Shown one piece after another: positions 1-11,624 of a stretch of 64,000 bases of DNA; within the stretch, counting starts at the first letter, position 1; every line of letters starts with the position of its first letter. The stretch spans positions 2,169,646 to 2,233,645 of the forward strand of contig JASKMD010000014.1 in the NCBI GenBank assembly GCA_030144725.1, in the 5' to 3' direction. The translations under genes and the position numbers were made by a program. This DNA is from Haematococcus lacustris (Eukaryota > Chlorophyta > Chlorophyceae > Chlamydomonadales > Haematococcaceae). Below the pieces are notes generated by a model, which saw only the letters and a list, made by a program, of their open reading frames with translations, did no database searches and was not told the DNA's origin.

Positions 1-74
1 CAGTGGTGCCAGCTCTACCAGTGCTGGTACTAGACGATCGACATATGTTGAAATACGTAGTTGGACGTCCCATA
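1..74 (-). repeat. Truncated copy of the 15.7-kb dispersed segment
   Basis: These bases are the reverse complement of about 15707-15780 and 30352-30425 with a few mismatches. The homology stops exactly where the TIR-like sequence at 75 begins, so this is a piece of the dispersed block interrupted by a transposon end. Confidence 0.75.
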
Positions 75-210
75 GTCAGGAGTCCCCAACATGGGGTTGG
101 TAGTCTTCATGCAAGTACTCGCTACAAAGTGCACTGATTGCGATAGCGTTTGTTGCATTGGCACCTGCGAATTACTCCGCGTCTACTGGCAAGCGGCGCG
201 TTAATCCTTG
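75..210. mobile_element. One end of a GTCAGG-type TIR transposon
   Basis: From base 75 the sequence (GTCAGGAGTCCCCAACAT, then GGTTGGTAGTCTTCATGC) matches the terminus of the element at 55913 and the inverted right terminus of the element at 1691-2915. The opposite end is not found nearby, so the copy is truncated. From 210 to about 660 I see no gene; the short open frames there have no recognisable product. Confidence 0.6.
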
Positions 211-663
211 CATCAGAGTCCGTGCCGGCGCAAGCGAGCACGGACACACCTCAGCTGCTCACAACCGATTGCTATAGTGGTATGTAACGGCATCAGTGAT
301 GGAGCTGCGCCTGATATCGAGCCAGAAGTACAATCTAAATTCAGCCCGCCAGGCTTGCTCCGCGAGCCTTTCATTGCTGCAGGCGGTGTCGGAAGACCGT
401 CGTTGGGCAAGAAATAACGCGACATGCTGCGACATTGCTGCAAATGCGGGAAATGTGCGTCTCTCTCTAGCCAGCTACACAGAAAAAGGGACCCCCTTGC
501 ACAAACTGGCATGTGGTGAGCTGACCACTCTGAGTTATTAAAATATGTCTCGTTATTACTTTGTTCATTACTCAACGACACAGCTGCTGGAAAAAAAAGC
601 ACGGCAATCCATCAATCAGGCCCGCCGTAATTGACTTTGGCGTGACCCGACTCTGCCTTGCAG

Positions 664-1047
664 AGTTGACTAGCCTACTCCGACCGCCTGGACCCTGCCC
701 CCTCGCACCCCCTTGCAGCCCCACCACCTCCCAGCCCCCGCAGAAGCCTGCCAGCCCCTCCCACCCCCTCCCAGCCCCCTCACTGCCCCGCCACCCCCCT
801 CCCACCCCTTCCCACCCCTTCCCAGCCCCTCCCACCCCCCACCCACCCCCTTCCACCTCCTCCCAGCCTCCCCACCCCCCACCCACCCCCTCCCACCTCC
901 TCCCAGCCCCTCCCACCCCCCCCTAAGCCCCTCACTGCCCCGCCAACCCTTCCCACCCCCTCCCAGCCCCTCCCAGCCCCTCCCAGCCCCTCCCACCCCC
1001 TCCACCCCCTCCCACCCCCTCCCACCCCTTCCCACCCCCTCCCAGCC
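664..1047. repeat. C-rich low-complexity tract
   Basis: A degenerate array of CCCCTCCCA/CCCCTCCCAG-like units fills this stretch. All six frames stay open only because of composition (Pro/Ser-rich on one strand, Gly/Trp-rich on the other). The complementary strand has many runs of three or more G and could form G-quadruplexes. It is not a gene. Confidence 0.8.
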
Positions 1048-1210
1048 TGGCAGCTGCTGCTGGTGCCGCTCCTGGGCTGCCCACCCCTCCTGCTGCCCCC
1101 CCCTGGCAGCAGCTGGCAGCTGCTGCTGGTGCCGCTCCTGGGCTGCCCACCCCTCCTGCTGCCCCCCCCCTGGCAGCAGCTGGCAGCTGCAGCTGGTGCC
1201 GCCCCTGGCA
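1048..1210. repeat. 66-bp tandem repeat, about 2.5 units
   Basis: Units start at 1048, 1114 and 1181, each beginning TGGCAGCTGC and running through GGGCTGCCCACCCCTCC to a C-run. Related units with different copy number lie at about 17450-17600 and 38450-38520, so this is the variable-number part of the dispersed module. Confidence 0.75.
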
Positions 1211-1488
1211 TGCGTACCCCTCCATCTGAGCAGCAGGGGGCCACAGCGGAGCTGAACACGAGCTCGACACGCAAGCGGGGGGCGGGCGGGAGGGATCGGA
1301 CCCAACATGTCGAGGAAGGTAACATAGCAATGGCATACACACCTTGTGAGGCATTGCAGAGTGGCCAGGCCAACAGTACTGCTCACGAAGGGGTCAAGCA
1401 TCGCAGCAACCTTGCGTATTTCCGAGCATGGGTGGAGGGGCGCTGTTACATCGGTTTGGCATCCCATGTGAGCCGTTTTGACAGCCTG
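1211..1488 (+). repeat. Dispersed repeat module, copy A
   Basis: This matches 17605-17845 and 38520-38765, including the segment around TTCCGAGCATGGGTGGAG and ending CCATGTGAGCCGTTTTGAC. It is the left flank of the truncated LINE-2 copy; the corresponding right flank restarts at 3187. Confidence 0.7.
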
Positions 1489-3186
1489 ACTAGGTTCAGG
1501 TTAGGCAACAGCGGTCTGGGGGTGGAGAAGGCTCGGTTTGAGGGGGTAACTTTCATTGATCGCACATGCACCAGATGTACAGAGGGGGTAGTGGATGACG
1601 CCATGCATTTCATCTTTGAGTGCACTGCCACGAGTTCCATCAGGGAGCAGCCGGAGTTTGCCATGACTTTACGTATAGTATGATGTCGGAGTCAGGCGCC
1701 CCCAACATTCAAAAAATGGCAGTAAACCGACCCCTGGTAGTACGACGGCTGTAACTCTGCACTCGCTGCGCCAAATTTAATGCTAGCTGGCTCAGTATGT
1801 AGCCAACCCAGCCAGCTACCTTTCGCCCATCCAGAATAAACATACACCGAGTAGGCCGTGCACAACAAAGCATCAAAGTTAGTGATTCAAAATTGGGCCG
1901 TTGCGGGGCATGCCGTCATCGCTGCGACCGCCATCGTCGCTTAGGCTGCTCTACATGCGCATGCGCGTCGGCAGCAGCAGTCGGATCGGAAAGCGGTTGC
2001 GGTGATGTGGCAATGAGCCCACCTCCCCCCCTTACCTAGAGGGCAATGCCACAGCTCGACCATTGGGACTTACAGCATGCTACTTACTAGGTTACGCTCC
2101 TATTAAACATTGTTACACACGCTCATACTCAGATATGTCAAAAGCACACTTTGGTCTGTGACCGTCAGCTCCCTTAGCCGATTTCGGGGTCAGGGCCATG
2201 CAGTCAGTCACACAGCTCCACACCATGACCGAGTTTGGACTCGGCTCCTCTGAGAGTTACACTCCCCTACATCCCATCCACCTGCGTGCAACGTTTCATA
2301 GCTCAACTGCCACCCCACAGCCCCGTGGCCCTGATTCTACTTGAAGAACATGATGTCACTTTGAAGATGTCAAACTGATAGAGGCCTGGGCTGTTTAACG
2401 TGCGGTTTGTTTCAAGAGATGCACCAGTGAGTCAAGAACAAACAAAGTGTGTGGCTTTTCCTGTGGGTGCAGCGGCTGCAACACAGTGGAGGACACAGTG
2501 GAGGAGGGGGGGGTGTAACCCGGTGCTACCTTAGTGTGCGCCGACCCAAATGATGACGGCGAGAAGCGAACACAGTTTTATGTTTCAATCACCCCGTCAA
2601 GGTGCCCTGCACGCCCGGCAGACATCGCGTTGGGTGTTAGCCGGACATTCCATTTGTGCACAACCAGCTCACTACGCTAGGTAGATGGGGCCACAGCGAT
2701 GCGGCTCACCGTGCCAAGGATACCCGTCTCGCCGCTGTGGTTTGTTCGCGGGCACATGTGGCAGTACGCGAGCAAAGACTCCAATGTCGTGCGCTGATGG
2801 TCAGATGACGCGCATTGATTTGCAGCTACCAATGTGCCAAACGCTATTGAAAACGATGCAGTATTTAGAGAGTACTTGCATGCACATCACCAACCCCATG
2901 TTGGGGGCGCCTGAGTCGGAGGCCAAGCTGTTACGGGAAAATAACGACCGAGACCTCGTCGAAAGTTGCAGTAAAAGACGAGGCGTAGCCGAGCGGGCCG
3001 ATAGAACAATAAAGGGATAGAACAATAATGAGAACTTGCATGACTTCATGTTGAGCCCATGTGCACCTTTGTTTGTGAACCTTGCTTTGAAGTGCGTTAC
3101 AGACAGTCCCGAACCCCTGGAGGGGGGGGGCGGCCTAGCAGCCTAACGGCTGACGGCTTAAGCGGTGTAAGCCACATCATACCATA
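1489..3186 (+). pseudogene. LINE-2 3' fragment (copy A), split by insertions
   Basis: Bases 1489-1672 and about 3016-3186 together match 23812-24186, the C-terminal end of LINE-2 ORF2 and its 3' tail. The fragment reads a CTRC...VDDAMHFIFEC zinc-knuckle-like region typical of LINE ORF2 C termini. Everything 5' of this is missing compared with the full copy. The segment 1673-3015 is an insertion relative to copy B; it consists of the TIR element 1691-2915 plus about 115 bp of other DNA around it. Non-functional. Confidence 0.75.
1691..2915. mobile_element. TIR DNA element, 5-bp TSD (TCGGA)
   Basis: The left end begins GTCAGGCGCCCCCAACAT and the right end is its inverse with one mismatch (outermost base). 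The 5-bp direct repeat TCGGA flanks it at 1686-1690 and 2916-2920. It is 1,225 bp long. I see no transposase frame inside, so it is probably non-autonomous. The ends match the family also seen at 75 and at 55913-58322. Confidence 0.8.
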
Positions 3187-3525
3187 CCATGTGAATCGTT
3201 TTGACTGCGGCGACTTTCCCTCACTGTGTGCAGGTGCTTCTGGGCCACGGCGGTGGCGGCGGTCTCTCGCGACGAGGCCCGCATGAGCAAACAATGCATG
3301 CATTTGAGAATGAAGATTTGAGCCGCCATAGCAGTCAGCACAGTGTACAGTACATAATGATACATGTTGCATGTCAAGGTTTGAGCCGCCAAAGCTCTCA
3401 GCACAGTCTGACGGAGTCCTCCATCCAGTGATGTGCGAAACATAATAAGAAACCACGTGGCTGAGACGTGGCGTCGTTTTGATTACCAGGGGTCGATTTC
3501 CTGTCATTTTCTGTTAGTTAGGGCC
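3187..3525 (+). repeat. Dispersed module downstream of LINE-2, copy A
   Basis: Nearly identical to 24187-24525. Parts recur at 38734-38910 and 58724-58898. It contains two direct copies of a TTTGAGCCGCCATAGC-like stretch each followed by CTCAGCACAGT. No coding sequence is recognised. Confidence 0.75.
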
Positions 3526-4071
3526 GGCTGAGTAAGCCACCTATCCATGTTAGGGCAAAGCAGCCTGACGGCTGACGACTTAAGCGGTAAGCCACCTGTC
3601 ATCACAATGTCAGGACCTCGGACTGCTAGCTAAGGAGAGCGTTGTCTAGGATACAAACGATTGGGCAAAGGTTGAGGACCGAGGCTTTTGATGCGTGAAG
3701 ATGAGCACGTCCAGGCCTTTGTCATAAGAGGTTCGAGCATTACAGAGTGCACCCAACCTGCATGAATGCAACGACGGACTAAGCTGGACAGATGGTGTCT
3801 GGCACATGCAGACAAACCTACAGCCGCTAGTTGTGACTAATGAAGGTCCCAACAAACGCCTGGCTGCAGGAGGACGAAGGTTCATGACAGATCAATAAGA
3901 ACTAGATGTCTTGATCACGCGCCGCAGAGAAATAATGACTGAGCAACTGTTGTGACACATCTGCTGTGCCCAACCAGGCCTGAGAGCGGTGGCAGCAGAC
4001 CCAGCCCAGATGCCCATAGCAACCAGACCAGGCCGGCGAGGCCCATCCAGCTCAAAATGCCGAAACAAAGC
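3526..4071 (-). other. 3' flank of pherophorin copy A
   Basis: Non-coding DNA between the dispersed module and the pherophorin stop codon, shared with copy B (24526-25071). A second copy of a GCTGACG-CTTAAGCGG-TAAGCCAC motif (about 3561-3597) resembles the LINE-2 3' tail at about 3143-3180. On the minus strand TGTAA, the usual chlorophyte polyadenylation signal, occurs at 3740-3744, about 330 bp past the stop. Confidence 0.55.
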
Positions 4072-7000
4072 TCAGGGAGAAGGCAGGGTGGTGGCGCAGA
4101 CGCCCGACCCCGGGGCAAGGCCGGGCACCACTCCTGCTGCAAGGGTCAACAGCGTAGCGCCGTTGTTCTGGGCCTTGAACACCATGGTGGAGCGGCAGAA
4201 CACGTTGGCGCCGCGGATGAAGGCGTTGGAGCGGATGTAACTCTGGGCACCCATGAGGGCGTCCAGCTGGGCGGTGGTCAGCCTCAGGAAGGCCTTGAGG
4301 AACACACGAGACGGCCCCGTAGTGGACAGGTTGACTACGCCGCAGCCATTGAAGCGCTGGCCGTTGGGCAGCAGGTAGGCCTGGTCGACCCGGGCTGCGG
4401 GCGTCAGGCTGAGCAGGGCGGTCTGCACCTCGCGCTGGAAGAGGTTGCACAGGTCCTCGGTCACGATGTCAATTGTGCTTCCTTGGAGGGGTGGGCTGAG
4501 AGTGACAGGGGTGGAAATGTAGAACTCGTACTGCTGGGTGGCTGGGGGAGGGGGAGAGGCGACAGGCACGGGTGGGGAGGGCGCCACAGTGATGATGGGG
4601 GGGGAGGGGGAGGGAGGAGGGGGAGGGGAGGGTGAAGGGGGAGGGGGAGGGGGGGGTGACTTGGGGGGAGGGGGGAAGGGGGAGGGCGAGCGCACAGGGG
4701 GGGGTAGGGGGCAGCACAGCGCTTGGGCCTTGGCTGTGCCACAGCTGAAGGTCCTCACAGGGTCCAGGCCCGCTGTGCCGGTGGCGGTCACCACTGAGCC
4801 GCAGGGGATGCCAGCTGTGATGACGAAGAAGGCGACCATGTCCTCGAAGTTGCGCACCATGGTGCTGATGACAGGCAGCGAGCCCACCGTGGTCTCGGTG
4901 ATGCTGCCAAAGCCTGGCGAGCCAAATGGCACGTTGCCGCTGGTGATGACGTTGCTGGGCAGGTTGCGGGGCAGGATGTTGGAATCCAGCTGCTGCAGGC
5001 GGAACAGGTTGTACACCGTGTTGCTGATGGAGGGGAAGTCCAGCACCGAGGGGATCACGTCCGGCGAGGAGAACTGGTTGGTGTCCAGGTCGACCTGCAC
5101 GCTGAAGATGCCAGCGGGGGGGGGAGGGGGGGGAGGGGAGGGGGAAGGGGGAGGGGAGGGTGCGGGGGAGGGAGAAGGAGGGGTTGGGGGAGAGGGGGGG
5201 AGGGGGGAGGGAGGAGGGGAGGGGGAGGGAGGAGGTGCGGGGGAGGGGGGAGGAGGGGGAGGGGGAGGGGGGCTCAGAGGGGGTGGGGGTGGGAAGGGGG
5301 GTGGGGGGGAGCACGAGCTGAAGCCAGCCAGCACGGTGGCACCCCCAGCGCTGCTGCCAGAGTAGGTCAGGTTGGTGCTGCTGCCACACAGGTCGGAGAA
5401 GGTGATGGTGTCCGCACAGCTCAGCACAGGGGTGCGAGTGGAGGCGATGAAGGACACCAGGTTCGGGCTGCTGGTCACGAACAAGTAAAAGGGCGCCAGC
5501 TGGGTCACGTTGGTCAGGGCCAGCACGGCGGTGAAGGTGGTGGCAGTGTTGGGCGGGTAGGGGGTGAAGGTCACAGGGGGGGCAGGGGAGATGTCGAAAG
5601 GGCGAGGTGATGGCAGCAACGTCACGAACAGCGTGTTGAGCACATTCACAAAGCTGGTCAGGTCCATGCCCATGGGTGCGGTAGAGGCACGGGTCATCGA
5701 CACTCGGACGGCACAGTTGGGCAGGGGAGGGGAGGGGGGTGTGGGTGAGGGAGGGGGAGGGGAGGGGCTGGGAGGAGGGGGGCTGGGGGAAGGAGGGGGG
5801 GTGGGCAAGGGGGGGCTGGGGGGGGTAGGAGGGGAGGGGGGGCTGGATGGTGGGGGAGGGGGAGAGCTGCAGACGATTGGCGCGTTGGTGCTGTTCATGA
5901 CCAATACAACAGGCATACTGGGAGGGAAGGGCAGGGTGACCATGTTGCCAGAGGGTATGGGGAAGCGGATGAAGGGGGCGAAGGGCAGGGTGGCCAGCGC
6001 TGGCTGATCAGGGAAGCTGAAGGCGGTGCTGTTGAAGCCACTGTAGGCCACAGTGAAGTAAGGGTTGGTCCAAAAGTTGGTGGCAGATGGTAACGACTGG
6101 AAGTCGGTGCCACGGCCTGGCACACCACCCAGGTCACCCTGGAAGTACAGGGCGAACAGGTTGCACACTGGGGTGGCTCCTGCGCGGTCGATGCCCATGG
6201 TCCTCAGCAGGCCCACCCAGTTGTTGGACACCGCGTTGATGGGGGTGGGCAGGGCCACGCCGACTGTGGTCTGGGCGAACAGGGAGAACATGAAGTCGCG
6301 GTCCACGGGCAGGCCAAAGGCAATGGCCTTGAGCAGCACGGAGGTGCGCAGCACACCCGTCAGGGGGTCCTGGTTGCTGTACAGGGTGCAGTACTGGGCA
6401 GGGTTGTTGGTGCGGCCCACCAAGAAGGGGGCCAGGAACGTGTCGATGGCATTGCAGTGGGCCTGGGTCAGGATGGCGCCCGACACATTGAAGTACCAGG
6501 CAGAGTAGGTGTTGAGGGTGGGTGGCGCGGGAGGGGAGGGGGGAGCAGGGGAGGGGGAGGGGGGCGGAGGGGAGGGGGGTGGTGGTGAGGGGGAGGGAGG
6601 GGGGGGGCTGGGGCTGGGAGGCAGAGGGGCAGGGCTGGGGGAGGGAGGGGAGGGGGGAGGAGGGGGCACTGGGGGGCGGTTGAAGCCACGGCTGGAGCAG
6701 GACTGGGGCAGGCCCAGCGACATCAGGTCCAGGACGCCCTGGTTGGAGGGCAGGTTCAGGCCAATGGTGACGGTGGAGGCAGGCCAGTATCCATTGCTGG
6801 CGGGGTCCAGGTTCACATGGAAGTTGTTCTGGTAGTTGGTAACTGAGGCAATGGGGTTGCTGGCATTGAAGGTAGAGCTGGACGCTGAACCAGATCCCAG
6901 GGAAAAGACTGTGGGCGACACAACATTCATGTCTGCGCAGCCGCAAGCTGAGCTGGCACGGGTGATGGTGGTGGCGCTCAGCACGTTGGTGACGTTGATG

Positions 7001-8776
7001 TTGGTGAGGGAGCCTGAGGGAGTGTTGGCCAGCGCAAGTCTGGTGGTGACATTGACACCACTGGCATAGTCTGCAGCCTGGCAGCCAGGGGACAGGGAGA
7101 ACTTGGTGACGGTGAACAGCGGCTGGATGGCCAGCTGGGGGGCAGCAGACAGGTCCTTGGTGAACTGGGGACCAGTCAGCCTGGTCAGGTTGGCAGGGGC
7201 TGCGCGAGGGTAGCAGCCAGGGCCCTGGGGCAGCTGCTGGGGGGACCCTGACGAGTAGTCCAAGAAGCGGTACTCAGCCAGGTTGGGGTTGCACACGCTC
7301 TTTAGGTCAATCTGGTAAGTGAAGCAAGACCACAGCCTGCACAACAGACCAGATTGACCTAATGTGGTGGCAGTGTGACTGATGAAACATGCAGTCATGT
7401 GGTAGGTGACTGTTGAGGTATCCGTCAGATTTGCAGTCATGCATGATGCACCATGGACAACAATGACGATGCGGATTGTATGGCGGGGGCTCACCTGTTG
7501 TCTGCACCGCTCAGCGAATCAGAGGTCAGCAGGTTGGTGTACTGGGGAAACTGCGTCTGGCTCTGCATGTTCTCCAGCGCGTCCCAGACGAACAACGAGC
7601 CGACGGTGGGGCCGCTGGCAGTGCCGTTGTAGTCGGCACGGGGCTGGGCGTGGAGGTACTGGCCGTTAAAGAGCGAGTTGAAAAACAAGGGCGGGGTTGC
7701 TGGGTCGGGACCGATACCACGGGTGGCGGGGAAGGTGGCGTTCAGGGACACGGTCAGGTACAGGATGTCGTTGTAGTCCTTGAAGATGTAGAGGATACCA
7801 ACCTGCAGCAGGGTGAAGGCCGACAACATCAGGCATAGGGAAGATGATGTGGAAGGTAACCAAAGTAAGCTTTGGGCTAATGTATACGACTAGGGTTTGC
7901 ATGACTCGCATGACCATTACCTTGCTGTATGAGAAGTCGGGAACAAGCGGGGCAGGGGACGGGGACTTGTCCACCAGGTCCAGGGTGATGACCTTGTTGT
8001 CGCAGGCGTTGGTCAGAGGCAGGGTCCAGGGGTAGCTGGGCCAGCCAGCACCGGGAATCCTGCACTGGGTGGAAACGCTGCCCCAGCTGTCGGCAGTCTG
8101 CAGGGGCACAAGCAGACAGGGGACAAGCTGGTGTTGGGTAGAGGTTCAGTACATGCACCAAATGCTTCGGAGTGTGGTTCATGCACCGCATGGAGGTGTG
8201 CAGCACAACATGCAGCACAATAACGTGTGCAGCACCTGAGATCACATGATCATGTTACGTACAACCAGATGGCACCAACATGATGTGGCACCCACGTTGC
8301 ACTGTGTGGGATTCAGCGCGGTTGCGCCAAAGCTGTTGCTGGTGCACACTGGGGTGGTCTGGACGGCGTTGCTGCCGTAGGAGGTAGGGCCGTCCACACC
8401 ACAGCCTGGGTTAGGGATGTTGGCGAGGGACACAGCGCATGAGCAGTGAGGCGCACTGCCCGCCGTTGGTCAGCGGGTAGCGCCTGTAGCTGAAGGGACC
8501 ACCAGAACCGTCTGCGCCACCGTAGACATTGCCCCAGTTGCGTGTGCCCCAGGTCTGTACTGCGGGAGTGGAAGGGGCCGTGGTGATGGCCGTGTTGGCG
8601 CCACCCTCTGCCATACGGCACCAGCGGGCTGCGGCAAACTGGTTGGGTGAGGTGACAATGGCGGATCTGAATGGGCAGGAGGCAGTAGAAGGAACGAAGG
8701 AGCGCAGGTCGGGCTGGGCTGCTACGAAGGCGAGCGTTGTCGTGAGGACAGCAGCCAGCAGAGCTGACCGTGCCAT
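4072..8776 (-). pseudogene. Pherophorin copy A, frame broken in exon 1
   Basis: The structure is the same as the intact copy at 25072-29766: exons about 8776-8296, 8097-7921, 7802-7495 and 7336-4072. The start codon, signal peptide (MARSALLAAV...), splice sites and the whole last exon are preserved. At 8441-8450 the sequence has 2 bp fewer than copy B (GAGCAGTGAG against GAGCTGTTAGAG). This shifts the frame after about residue 110, and a stop follows within about 15 codons. Intron 3 is 158 bp, 12 bp longer than in copy B. Because the rest is almost unchanged, either the loss is recent or the deletion is an assembly or sequencing error. If the deletion is real, no full-length protein can be made. 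An alternative first donor (near 8263 instead of 8296) would not cure the shift. Confidence 0.8.
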
Positions 8777-9939
8777 CGCGTGTAGTGCCTGCGGTGCAGT
8801 GGAGCGGTTACCAGCTTTGTAACATGGAATGGGCATCCTGCCATCAGCGCAAGCTCGCATAACTGGCTGCTGGAAGACACGGTGGCCCTCACCTCTGGGG
8901 AGCTTGGGAAAGAAAGGTGCCTTCAGGGCAAAGTGGGTGAGCAACGACTCAGCCGAGTGCACCTCTTGTCAAGAGCACACCTGTTTGAAGGCAGGGCGGC
9001 GGGGCTCGCATCAAAACTCTCCAGCAGTACAGTGACGGTGTGACGTTCTGCGCGTTTTGTAATCCGGCCAGTTCCCCTGCCGCCGCCTGGCCAGGTCGTG
9101 TTCACGCTGCACACCTTGCCTCTCCCTCCTTCACATCCCGCTAGCATGCTCCTTGAAGTCTGCAAGCCAGCAGTACAGCCTGCTCCCGGTGCAGGGACCT
9201 GTTCCGGCTCCAAGGGGGGTTGGCTACCCCTCCCATTGAACCACCACGTAAGGGACATTTGACTTTGCGGCGTGCCTGGTGAGAGTTGAGTTGTCAGATA
9301 AACGCGGAACGCCTTATCTTTGCGTTGCGCTTGCGCCTGCTCGCCCGAGCTGCTGGCACCCACGCTGACCGGCAGTCTGCCAGGCACGCGAACGGTTTCG
9401 CTCTGCGCAATGGGCCTTTCAAGTGCTGAATTACAACACCCACAACGCAGGATGCAGAGTCCTCCGCTGCGGTACACTTTACGCATGGAGCCCAGTTTTA
9501 TCAACATCATCCTATACAGCCTCCCCCTCCACATGAATCTCCGCCCAACCAGTGCTGCCAGTTGGCGTAGACCTCACACAACACCCACCGCGGGTAGCCT
9601 GGCCCCCCTGCCGTTTGTAGGGGTGATACTTGGATGTCGGCATGCTGCAGGCATGTGCACACGCCAGTCAGCTGTGACACGTCCTGCGGAAATTTGAATA
9701 TTTTTCGCATATCACGTACAGGCCATCCCAACATGTAAGACTTGCACCGCTCGGCTCAGCGAGTTGCCGTTATCCCCCTGCCGGATGTCCAACCTCGCAG
9801 CCCGCCAAGCATCTGCACCAAGTGAAGCCTTATGAAGTGCCCTGTCGACAGAGTGCGGTATGATAGACATAGGGCACATCGCAAAGCTTAAAACCGCTCA
9901 AGTGCTGACTTGTTTGCCCCTTGCGAGTGGAACGGCCGA
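8777..9939 (-). other. Pherophorin A 5' flank, then unique DNA
   Basis: 8777-9222 is shared with 29767-30212 and should hold the promoter and 5' UTR of the pherophorin; I see no clear TATA box. Identity to copy B stops at 9222. From 9223 to 9939 the sequence is unique in the window apart from about 25 bp (9223-9247) that is the inverse of 15538-15562. No gene is recognised. Confidence 0.5.
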
Positions 9940-10465
9940 CGATGCAGGTAAGAACATTGGCGTCTCTTCCATTGCGTAGCTGCAAGATTGAGCGCGTGAG
10001 GCTCACTAAGCGTGGACCCGACTGCATCCATGCAGGGTTGCTGCAAACCCGGCCATCGCTTTGGCCAGGGCGACTCCTGAGCTGAAACTACACCTGCAGG
10101 CTTGTTATAGCATAAGGTATGCACGGGAACTGGTTGCAGTGCAGTGCACACAGTGGGTGCTGAATGGCAGGGAATGTCACTCATCACACACTGTGTGGTG
10201 TCAAGGAGCACGGACGTGATATTTATAAACGAAACTGGTAGGGGTTGATAATGACGGTCTCAGCAATGCCCCGCTATGGTTTCAGCTAAAGGTAAAAATG
10301 CAGGCAATTACGGCATAGTTATAACCAAAGAATGCAATGCTGTGAGTTATGCCATTGCCCTACAACGCAAACGTGCAAAACTTCCTAGGTGCACTGTGCA
10401 GGTACATACCAACGCTCGCACATCCCAACAACGGGTAAGATGTGCATCTGGAGGGTGTGCCCTTG

Positions 10466-11212
10466 CTACAGGTCTGAGCACCGTTCGTCTGTGTTGGTTG
10501 TGTCGATTGAGTCAAGTGCATCAAGCAATCCACCAACTGTCCTTGCTGGCGGACCCTTGCCTACCACGCCCCACAAATGCCTCAATTGATGTAGGGTGAG
10601 CTTAAGCGTGTTTTGAGGCAATGGCTGTATCGTGGAACTGTACATGGCCATAGCTTGGACTTGTTGTGTTGCCATCCTTGCCCGATTGTTTGCTAGCTCC
10701 TTAGCAGCCAATTGTTGCTCCACTGCCGTGGCCTTGCACCGCTGACGTGTCTTAGTTGACGCAAACCTCATGGTTATGGACAGCTCCGCTGCCGCACGCT
10801 TCTGCCTTCTATGTTGCTCTTGTAGCTTGCGCCTATTGACCGCTTGTGCTCCAGCCGTGATTGCAGAAGAGGTGGGAGTGGAAGTGTGGGCGGGGGCGGG
10901 GGTGGGGTGTGGGCTGGGGATGTCAGCACCGTTGGTTGCAGCTGAAAGCGAAGGGCTGGCAGCGGTGTTGATGGGGGTGGCTACAAGCAGGCATGAGGGG
11001 GCCTTGGCATCTGCCACGCACCGCCGCTTCGCAGCCCTGTTTGCTGCAAGGCTGTCCTCTGTGATGTATTGGTACCAAGTGTGCAATGGCTCAGTGTGGG
11101 CCTTGACATGGGCTGCCACCTGCGCCGCTCCCATCCTGTCAACTCTGCTGCTGCTCAATGGCTTCAGGGCTGTCTCGCACCCCACGTTGGTGATGGGCAC
11201 CGGACGATACAC
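10466..11212 (-). CDS. Hypothetical protein inside inverted-repeat element
   Basis: The frame encodes 248 residues. I do not recognise the family. The N-terminal 60 residues are mixed, followed by a Ser/Thr/Pro/Ala-rich linker (about 80-120) and then an Arg/Lys/Gln-rich, probably coiled-coil stretch (about 125-195, with RRKLQEQHRRQKRAAAEL), and a hydrophobic/basic tail. It lies centrally between the inverted repeats, so it is probably the element's own gene or a remnant. The upstream frame at 11235-11507 on the same strand may be an earlier exon or part of the same protein separated by a frameshift. No transposase motif is visible. Confidence 0.4.
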   Translation of the reverse strand: MYRPVPITNVGCETALKPLSSSRVDRMGAAQVAAHVKAHTEPLHTWYQYITEDSLAANRAAKRRCVADAKAPSCLLVATPINTAASPSLSAATNGADIPSPHPTPAPAHTSTPTSSAITAGAQAVNRRKLQEQHRRQKRAAAELSITMRFASTKTRQRCKATAVEQQLAAKELANNRARMATQQVQAMAMYSSTIQPLPQNTLKLTLHQLRHLWGVVGKGPPARTVGGLLDALDSIDTTNTDERCSDL

Positions 11213-11234
11213 TCGAGCTAGATGCTCTTCAATT

Positions 11235-11507
11235 CTAGGTCTGAGGTGTCCAGTAAGGGAGCCAGGCCGCTGGATCGGCGAATTGCTGACCCCACTGCGC
11301 TAAGCTCACGGGGTTAGGCCAGTGGCATGAGAACATGGGCGACTCAATGGGTAGTAGATTCTGCTCGATGCTTTGCAAAACCCTTGATGCCCACTGGTTA
11401 TGCCGTTGCTCAGCCAGGTCCACTAGTGTAAACACACCATGAACCATAAGATCACGAATAAAACTCGCTCCCTGCAAATGCAAAGCGGCACCGGTTGCAT
11501 TACTCAT
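11235..11507 (-). CDS. Hypothetical protein or 5' part of the 10466-11212 gene
   Basis: The frame encodes 90 residues with a helix-like, charged N-terminal half (LMVHGVFTLVDLAEQRHNQW) and ends 22 bp before the next minus-strand frame. The spacing and common strand suggest the two frames once formed one gene. No family is recognised. Confidence 0.3.
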   Translation of the reverse strand: MSNATGAALHLQGASFIRDLMVHGVFTLVDLAEQRHNQWASRVLQSIEQNLLPIESPMFSCHWPNPVSLAQWGQQFADPAAWLPYWTPQT

Positions 11508-11624
11508 ACATGATCATGATCATGCATGGTTACGTGAGCATTGCAGCCATTGGAGCCATTCGAGCAGCAACCATTGCAGCCGGATGCATTAGTCATACAT
11601 GATCATGATCATGCATGGTTACGT
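11504..11624. repeat. Direct repeat pair with TGATCATGATCATGCAT core
   Basis: A 32-bp stretch with the core ATGATCATGATCATGCATGG occurs at 11504-11535 and again at 11593-11624, 89 bp apart. The core is itself palindromic. It lies between the open frame at 11235-11507 and the right inverted repeat; a protein-binding role is possible but not shown. Confidence 0.6.

Noticed and set aside
572..1467. Several overlapping 100-260-residue frames rich in Gly/Trp or Pro/Ser
   Set aside because: All arise from the C-rich low-complexity tract and the 66-bp repeats; every frame is open and none has a domain.
2985..3010. tRNA gene suggested by TAGCCGAGCGGG
   Set aside because: No acceptor stem, anticodon arm or T-arm around it; listed only as a possible SINE trace.
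4461..7069. Long antisense and alternative frames across the pherophorin proline linkers (for example 4538-5365 plus, 6134-6946 minus)
   Set aside because: Shadows of GC-rich Ser-Pro coding sequence; the same frames appear in copy B and show no protein features.
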